Shown here: positions 59,245 through 64,000 of the stretch, one piece after another
How positions within the stretch are numbered: position 1 is the first letter of the stretch
Layout: every line of letters starts with the position of its first letter
NCBI RefSeq assembly: GCF_030159055.1
Contig: NZ_BQXQ01000018.1
Location: 1 to 64,000 of the forward strand
Length of the DNA: 64,000 nucleotides
From: Acidovorax sp. SUPP3334
Lineage (GTDB): Bacteria > Pseudomonadota > Gammaproteobacteria > Burkholderiales > Burkholderiaceae_C
Direction: 5' to 3'
The notes under the pieces: model-generated
The model's database searches: none
What the model saw: the letters and a program-made list of their open reading frames with translations, nothing else
Told to the model about the DNA's origin: nothing
Made by a program: the position numbers and the translations under genes

Positions 59245-59688
59245 TCACTCTCCGCGCACTTCGGCCACCATGCGTTCGAGCCGCTGCGCATCGGTCACCA
59301 CCAGCGCCCGGCCGTCCTTTTGCAGCACGCCGGCCTTCACCAGCGCGCCCAGCTCGCGCGTGACCTGTTCGCGGTTCGTGCTGATCCGGCTGGCCAGGTC
59401 CGCATGCGCGGGCGCGGGCTCGATGCGGGCCTGGTTGGCCTGCACGCCGGCCAGGCGGGCCAGCCGCAGCAGTTCGGCATGCACGCGGTGGTGCACGCCC
59501 AGCGTGCTCAGGTCGATCACGCGGTCCGACAACTGGCGCACCAGCGTAGTGAGGTAGTGCATCACCCGTTGCGCGACCCGCGGCTCGTCGCGCAGCAGCG
59601 CCAGGAAACCCTCGCGCGACAGGCTGGCCACCAGGGTGTCGTCCACCGCCACCACGTCGGCCGAGCGCGGGCCGCCGTCGATGGCGGC
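59245..59688 (-). pseudogene. Crp/Fnr-family regulator, N-terminus lost at IS5
   Basis: The remaining ~148 residues include part of the dimer helix (LLRDEPRVAQRVMHYLTTLV) and the whole winged HTH (LASRISTNREQVTRELGALV, KAGVLQKDGRALVV). The cyclic-nucleotide-like beta barrel (about 85 residues) is missing beyond DGGPRSADVVAVDDTLVASL. The missing part is not on the other side of the IS, so more than a simple insertion happened. Could be expressed from the IS edge as a truncated DNA-binding protein. Confidence 0.75.
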
Positions 59689-60745
59689 GAGGCTTTGTTG
59701 CACAAACCCCATTCAGACCGAGATAACCCAAACCCCGGACGCAGCTACGCCACAGCGGGCACCGACACAGGCACCGTTGTCGGGCACCCAAGCTGCGTGA
59801 AGCGGTTGAGCAAAGCCACCCGCACATGCAACTCCACCACCTGGCGCTCAAACGTTCTGGCCATCACCCGCTCGCCCAGCCTTTTGAAGCAGTGCATCTT
59901 GGTCTCCACCAGGCTTCGGCGGTGGTAGCCGCTGCATTGCTTGCAAATCCCGCGCCCCAGCCTTTTGCACGCCCGTAGCGCTTCGTTGCGCACTGCCGCC
60001 CCCTGCCTGGTTTCCTTCCAAGGCTTGCCGTTCTTGCGCGGGGGTATTACCGCCTGCGCGCCTCTTTGCGCTATCGCTGCATGGCAGTCTTTGGTGTCAT
60101 AGGCACCGTCGGTACTCACACTGGCTATCGGTTCATCCGGCGGTATCTGCGCCAGCAGTCCGGGCAGCATGGGCGCCTCGCCCACGCTGTTGTCTGTGAC
60201 TTCAATGGCCCGTATCTCCAGCGTGCTGGCATCAATGCCCAAGTGCACCTTGCGCCACTGCCGTCGGTATTCAGCCCCGTGTTTCTTGCACTTCCATTCC
60301 CCTTCGCCCAGGAATTTGATGCCCGTGCTGTCCACCAGCAAATCCAGCGCTGTGCTGCTGCGCCGGTAAGGCAGTTGCACTTGCAGTGTTCTCTGGCGGC
60401 GGCTTAAGGTGCTGAAGTCGGGAACCCGCCAATTGAGCTTGGCCAACTCCAGCAGGCTTTGAATCAGCCCCAGGCTCTGGCGCAGTGCCAAGCCAAACAA
60501 GCACTTGATGCTCAGGCAAAACTGAATGGCTGCGTCAGTGAACGTGTGATGGCGACCCCGCTTGCCACTGGCGGATGCATACCACTGCATGTCTTTGTCC
60601 AGCCAGATCGTGAGCGATCCACGCGCTTTGAGTGCTGCGTTGTACTCAGTCCAATTGGTGGTCTTGTAGCGGGTCTTTGGCTGCACGGGTTCACTCATGC
60701 GTGCAGGCTACCAGCGCAAAGGGGCGGTTTGTGCAACAAAGCCTC
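59689..60745 (-). mobile_element. IS5-family insertion sequence, 1057 bp
   Basis: The ends are GAGGCTTTGTTGCACAAA at 59689-59706 and its inverted copy ending at 60745. One transposase gene lies inside. No target duplication is seen: the outer bases differ (GCGGC against CCTGG), and the flanks belong to two unrelated genes. That means recombination between two IS copies or an adjacent deletion. Confidence 0.88.
59745..60698 (-). CDS. IS5-family transposase
   Basis: A 317-residue intact DDE transposase: N-terminal TTNWTEYNAALKARGSLTIW, first Asp in LDLLVDSTGIKFLGEGEW, second in SVSTDGAYDTKDCH, and Glu in HRRSLVETKMHCFKRLGERV. All three catalytic residues are present and there is no frameshift, so the element should still be active. 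The C-terminal helix ends in LNRFTQLGCPTTVPV. Confidence 0.92.
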   Translation of the reverse strand: MSEPVQPKTRYKTTNWTEYNAALKARGSLTIWLDKDMQWYASASGKRGRHHTFTDAAIQFCLSIKCLFGLALRQSLGLIQSLLELAKLNWRVPDFSTLSRRQRTLQVQLPYRRSSTALDLLVDSTGIKFLGEGEWKCKKHGAEYRRQWRKVHLGIDASTLEIRAIEVTDNSVGEAPMLPGLLAQIPPDEPIASVSTDGAYDTKDCHAAIAQRGAQAVIPPRKNGKPWKETRQGAAVRNEALRACKRLGRGICKQCSGYHRRSLVETKMHCFKRLGERVMARTFERQVVELHVRVALLNRFTQLGCPTTVPVSVPAVA

Positions 60746-61099
60746 CCTGGAGCCGATGAAGTCTGGATCAACACGGACCCGGACATCGGGATGAAGTTTT
60801 CATCCGAGGCTTCGGACGATTACGAGTTGAGCGCGGACCATTACGTCGCAACGCTCGGCCACGAAATGATCCATGCGCGGGACAGCCTGCACGGCATCCA
60901 GCCACGCCGCTCGCAAGACACTTCGACCTCTGGTCACCAGGGTTCGGACCGTCCTTTGGAAAAAGCGCTGCTGCCGGTGGAACTGCGCACGATCGGCGTA
61001 GGGCCCTATGCCGACGAGGTCCCTTCGGAAAACTCCATTCGCAGAGAGCATGGGCTGACACCGCGCAGGAGCTACCACGGCTTCACCGATGACCATTGA
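60746..61099 (+). pseudogene. M91 zinc metallopeptidase (XopG/HopH/NleD-like effector), 3' part
   Basis: The last ~117 residues of an effector protease: ADEVWINTDPDIGMKFSSEA, then the zinc site GHEMIHARDSLHG (HExxH) at about 60860-60875, and ELRTIGVGPYADEVPSENSI followed by RREHGLTPRRSYHGFTDDH. The M91 family (NleD, HopH1, XopG) is injected by type III secretion and cleaves host kinases. Everything before residue ~80-100, including the promoter, is cut off by the IS5 element. The active-site part remains, but there is no obvious start codon. Confidence 0.75.
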
Positions 61100-61122
61100 C
61101 GGCAACCGGCGACAAATGCCTC

Positions 61123-62793
61123 TCAGGCCAATGCCGCCGCGTGCCCGCGCGTGAACGCCTCTTCGAACACCGAATAGCCCGACCAGTCCGCATGCGCGAA
61201 CGCCAGCCGGGCGGTGCCAGGCGTGGGCGGCACGGGCACGCGATCTCCATTCGATAGCGCGTAGCGCTTGCCGGACGGGCGCTGGGGGGCGATTTTGCTC
61301 AGGAACGCCTGCGTGCCCGGCACGGGAACGGACATGGCGTGGCCATAGCGCGTGATCTCCATGCGCTTGGCGCGCTGGGCCAGGTCGGGGTGGGGCGCGG
61401 CCAGTCCGGTGAGGATGGCGTCGCGCCATTGCGCCCAGGGCTTTTCGGCCAGTTGCTGGCGGCCATCGGCCACGTCGCCCAGCGCCTGGTAGTAGGTGAG
61501 CACGGTGGCGGCCGGGCGCGGGTCCAGCCGCTGGTGGCCGGCGTTCACGTAGCCCAGGCCCCCGGGCGTGGGGTCGGCGTAGAGCACGTTGTCCCAGGCC
61601 GGGGCGGCACCCTCGCGGTCGGCCAGCGGGGCGTCGATGTGGATGTTGGCCACCAGCCAGGGCGACCACGACAGGCGCTGCGCCGCCTGTTGCAGAAAGC
61701 CCGGCGGGTTGCGCACCACGCGCGCCGCGATGAAGACCGGTAGCGCCACGATGCAGCGGCGTGCCTGCCAGCGCTCCACGCTCTCGCTGGCGTGGTGGAA
61801 CACGTCCACCTCCACGCCCTGGCGGGTTTCCTCGATGCGCAGCACCGAGCTGCCGGTGCGCAGCTGGCCGCCGGCCTGCAGCGGCGCGGCCAGGCGCTGG
61901 GTGAGCCATCCGTTGCCCTCGGGCCAGGTGAGCACGCCCTCGCGGTCTTCGGTGGCCGCATCGCCGGGGGCATGGAAGCCGTGGCGGCTGGCGAAGTAGT
62001 GGATGCCCGCCCAGGCCGACACGCGCGCCGTGCCGGCGCCGTAGTCGTCGCGGCAGCAATAGTCCAGGTACCAGCGCAGGTGCGTGTCGTCGAAGCCCTC
62101 CTGCTCCAGCCATGCTATGAAAGTAATAGCGTCAAGCCCTAGATGGATCTGCGCCAGGGGCTGATTGGGCTTCCATCCTTTTAAAGCCGGCATGGTGAAG
62201 GGCGCGGCGCGGCCCAGTTCGGCCACGCGGGCGGAAAAGCGCCGGTACTGCGCCAGCGTTTCGGCGCCCACGCCCTGCACGGGCAGCAGCCCGTCCTGCC
62301 ACTGGCCCTGGAAGAACAGGCGCTCCTGCGGGCTGTGGCACAGATGGCGCTCGTCGTAGCGCCAGCGGCCGGCCACGCGCTGGCGCAGGCCCAGTTCTTC
62401 CAGCAGGTCCTGCACTTCGCGGGCGGCATCGCCCGGCACGGGCAGGTAGTGCGCGCCCAGCGGGCAGGCGATGCCGGCCACGCTGCCGGCGCGGCTGTTG
62501 CCGCCGGCGGTGTCTTCCAGCTCCAGCACCACGAAGTCGTCGGTGCCGGCCAGCCGCAGCGAGCGCGCGGCCGCCAGGCCCGCCACGCCGCCGCCTGCGA
62601 CCACCACCTGGGTGCGCCGCACGATGTCGGGCTCGATCGCCCCGCCCTTTTGCAGCCGGTCGCGCAGCGCATGGCCGCGCGCCATGTCGATGCCGGCAAA
62701 GCCGCCGTCCAGTTCGGGCGGCGCGCCGCATCCGGCAAGGGCGGCGGCAGCGGCCGAGGTGGCCGAGGCGGCGAGGAATTGGCGGCGTTGCAT
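61123..62793 (-). CDS. Tat-exported FAD-dependent amine-oxidase-like protein
   Basis: A 556-residue flavoprotein. The N-terminus MQRRQFLAASATSAAAAALA then GC is a Tat signal with lipobox. FAD-binding: TQVVVAGGGVAGLAAARSLR (GxGxxG) and EDTAGGNSRAG. The middle has LRWYLDYCCRDDYGAGTARV and AWAGIHYFASRHG; the C-terminal FADSGY-like part has WSGYSVFEEAFTRGHAAA. It belongs to the NAD(P)/FAD amine oxidase-phytoene desaturase clan; substrate unknown. At 62113-62160 the coding region carries the interspersed repeat in frame (residues about 212-227, QPLAQIHLGLDAITFIAWLE). It lies next to a spermidine synthase-like gene, which hints at polyamine-linked oxidation. Confidence 0.83.
   Translation of the reverse strand: MQRRQFLAASATSAAAAALAGCGAPPELDGGFAGIDMARGHALRDRLQKGGAIEPDIVRRTQVVVAGGGVAGLAAARSLRLAGTDDFVVLELEDTAGGNSRAGSVAGIACPLGAHYLPVPGDAAREVQDLLEELGLRQRVAGRWRYDERHLCHSPQERLFFQGQWQDGLLPVQGVGAETLAQYRRFSARVAELGRAAPFTMPALKGWKPNQPLAQIHLGLDAITFIAWLEQEGFDDTHLRWYLDYCCRDDYGAGTARVSAWAGIHYFASRHGFHAPGDAATEDREGVLTWPEGNGWLTQRLAAPLQAGGQLRTGSSVLRIEETRQGVEVDVFHHASESVERWQARRCIVALPVFIAARVVRNPPGFLQQAAQRLSWSPWLVANIHIDAPLADREGAAPAWDNVLYADPTPGGLGYVNAGHQRLDPRPAATVLTYYQALGDVADGRQQLAEKPWAQWRDAILTGLAAPHPDLAQRAKRMEITRYGHAMSVPVPGTQAFLSKIAPQRPSGKRYALSNGDRVPVPPTPGTARLAFAHADWSGYSVFEEAFTRGHAAALA
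62113..62160 (+). repeat. Interspersed repeat inside a coding region
   Basis: TGCTATGAAAGTAATAGC, GTCAAGCCCTAGATGGA, TCTGCGCCAGGGG: aligned with the copy at 24388 over hairpin, CCCTAG and GCGC-GG blocks. Here it is translated on the minus strand without stop codons. Confidence 0.65.
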
Positions 62794-62824
62794 GGTGGGC
62801 GGTGCGGCCGGGCGGCCCGAGCGG

Positions 62825-64000
62825 TCAGTGGGCCGCCACCTTACCCCACTCCTGTTCGTAGGTGTGCACCAGCACCTGGTTGGACAGGCGGTTCACCTCG
62901 GCCGGCACGCGCGCCATGTCGCGCGGAAAGTCGAACAGCAGCGCCAGCGTCGGCACCGACAGGAAGCGCAGCCCCTCGGGGAGTGCCTGCGGCAGGTGCC
63001 ACGGGCGGCGGCTGGCGATGACGAAGCCCCACTCGCCGAAGCTGGGCACATGCGCGTGGTACGGCGCCGTGCGCAGCCCCAGCGATTCGATGGTCTGCAC
63101 CACCGTCCAGAAGCTCTGGCGCGCCACCAGCGGCGAGGTGGTCTGCACCACGGCATAGCCGCTGGCGGACAGGCGCTGCGCCAGCAGGGCATAAAAGCTG
63201 TTGGTGTAGAGCTTGCCGATGGCGAAGTTGGTGGGGTCGGGAAAATCCACCACGATCACATCGAACATGCCGTCATCGCCACCCGCCGCGCTCAAGGGGG
63301 CGGGGGCGGCGCCCGGGTCCGATGGCTTGTCCTGCAGCCACTGGAACGCGTCGGTGTTCACCACATGCACCTTGGGGTCGGACAGCGCCCCGCCGTTCAG
63401 CCGCGCGAGCGTGGGGTCGTCGGTGAACAGGCGCGTCATCGCCGGGTCCAGCTCGACCAGCGTGACCGACTCGACCGACGGGTACTTGAGGATCTCGCGC
63501 ACCGCCATGCCGTCGCCGCCGCCCAGCACCGCCACGCGCCGCGGTCCCGCGCCGCCCGAGGCGAACGCCGCCATCGCCGGGTGCACCAGGGCCTCGTGGT
63601 AGCGGTACTCGTCGCGCTCGGCGAACTGCAGGTTGCCGTTGAGGTACAGCCGGTGCCCCGCCTTGCCCTCGGTGACCACGATGCGCTGGTAGGGCGTGGT
63701 GCGGCTCACCACGATGCGGTCCTGGTAGAACTTGTCCTCGGCAAAGCGCGTGATGTGCTCGGCCCCCGCCAGCCCGCCCAGCAGCACGCCGAACACCGCC
63801 ACGCAGGCCAGCACGTGCGCGCGCAGGCGCCGCAGCTCGTGGCGAAACAGCCAGACCGCCCACAGCGCCACCGCCGCGTTCATCAGGCCGAACAGCAGCC
63901 CCGTGCGGATCAGCCCCAGGTGCGGCACCAGCAGCAGCGGAAACGCCAGCGACACCGCCAGCGCGCCAAGGTAGTCGAACGTGAGCACCTGCGAGACCAG
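62825..64000 (-). CDS. Membrane-bound polyamine aminopropyltransferase-like protein (partial)
   Basis: The gene runs off the right edge. Visible: at least three membrane segments (LGALAVSLAFPLLLVPHLGL, LFGLMNAAVALWAVWLF, HVLACVAVFGVLLGG), a short linker, then a spermidine-synthase fold: QRIVVTEGKAGHRLYLNGNL, RYHEALVHPAM, VAVLGGGDGMAVREILKYP (AdoMet loop), VTLVELDPAM and FDVIVVDFPDPTN. Such fused proteins (SpeE with an N-terminal membrane domain) transfer aminopropyl groups; the exact amine is unknown. Its stop is ~30 bp before the FAD oxidoreductase start, so the two may be an operon. Confidence 0.85.
   Translation of the reverse strand: MVSQVLTFDYLGALAVSLAFPLLLVPHLGLIRTGLLFGLMNAAVALWAVWLFRHELRRLRAHVLACVAVFGVLLGGLAGAEHITRFAEDKFYQDRIVVSRTTPYQRIVVTEGKAGHRLYLNGNLQFAERDEYRYHEALVHPAMAAFASGGAGPRRVAVLGGGDGMAVREILKYPSVESVTLVELDPAMTRLFTDDPTLARLNGGALSDPKVHVVNTDAFQWLQDKPSDPGAAPAPLSAAGGDDGMFDVIVVDFPDPTNFAIGKLYTNSFYALLAQRLSASGYAVVQTTSPLVARQSFWTVVQTIESLGLRTAPYHAHVPSFGEWGFVIASRRPWHLPQALPEGLRFLSVPTLALLFDFPRDMARVPAEVNRLSNQVLVHTYEQEWGKVAAH

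Noticed and set aside
59684-60750. Target-site duplication of the IS5 element.
   Set aside because: Flanking bases differ on the two sides, and flanking genes are unrelated.
1-64000. tRNA or rRNA genes.
   Set aside because: None recognised on reading; a tRNAscan run would be decisive.

Overview
The window looks like chromosomal DNA of a GC-rich betaproteobacterium of the Comamonadaceae. A plant-associated Acidovorax/Paracidovorax fits best. Support comes from the gene set (RdgC, BktB-type thiolase, Bug-type tricarboxylate receptor, YeeE/YedE with a persulfide regulator), from a ~50-bp interspersed repeat (GCTAT-n-ATAGC followed by CCCTAGGGG and TGCGCTGGAGG), and from candidate type III effector genes with hrp-type (PIP-box) promoters. 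The species call is inference; no rRNA or tRNA gene is present to settle it.

Layout. 1-1.6 kb: a chimera of broken genes (hipA tail, hsdR head, enoyl-CoA hydratase body). 1.7-4.3 kb: thiolase, a BPSL0067-type amidase with a secreted partner, DUF3297. 4.3-5.3 kb: AT-rich insert with a 99-bp MITE, DUF1493 and a small secreted protein. 5.3-10.5 kb: SpmA/SpmB fusion, two small envelope genes, rdgC, Spy/CpxP-like protein, lipid A deacylase PagL. 10.5-12.4 kb: two homologous DnaA-box segments flanking an IPTL-CTERM pseudogene and an intact-ended IS1-family element. 12.5-21 kb: a large PAS/GAF-GGDEF-EAL protein, DAHP synthase, NlpC/P60 lipoprotein, ClC exchanger, ssb. 21-26 kb: broken pfpI, a YeeE/YedE-ArsR/persulfide dioxygenase module, lactate permease. 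26-30 kb: mnmA and a NUDIX gene separated by a DUF6402 gene and a tandemly duplicated small gene. 30-32.2 kb: a cluster of gene remnants (xanthine dehydrogenase-XdhC fusion, SDR, HxlR, ChrA, second SDR tail). 32-38.5 kb: EamA exporter with LysR, a frameshifted GNAT, a diguanylate cyclase, ribE, truncated phytase-like gene, IS630 scrap. 38.7-44.7 kb: TelA/YiaA/XpaC-like module, glpQ, GST, SDR. 44.8-52.4 kb: UvrD-like helicase, small lipoprotein, topoisomerase III with a SWIB tail, divergent SET-domain methyltransferase, birA, SPOR protein. 52.5-56.1 kb: two tandem LRR proteins with a degenerate Fic-like C-terminus, each preceded by a PIP-type promoter. 56-61 kb: HutG, Bug receptor, LysR, a Crp/Fnr remnant, an IS5 element and a truncated M91/XopG-like effector. 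61-64 kb: a Tat-type FAD oxidoreductase carrying the interspersed repeat in frame, and a membrane-bound spermidine synthase-like gene running off the edge.

Main points. (1) The 52.5-56.1 kb pair is the strongest candidate for an undescribed system: LRR + Fic-like proteins in which the catalytic His and GNGR are replaced, expressed from hrp-type promoters. (2) Topoisomerase III with a histone-H1-like Lys/Ala tail and SWIB domain is divergent from a SET lysine methyltransferase, suggesting an enzyme-substrate pair. (3) The genome is full of recent decay: at least ten pseudogenes, several caused by short repeat slippage (G7, A8, CACGG repeat) and several by deletions fusing unrelated genes.
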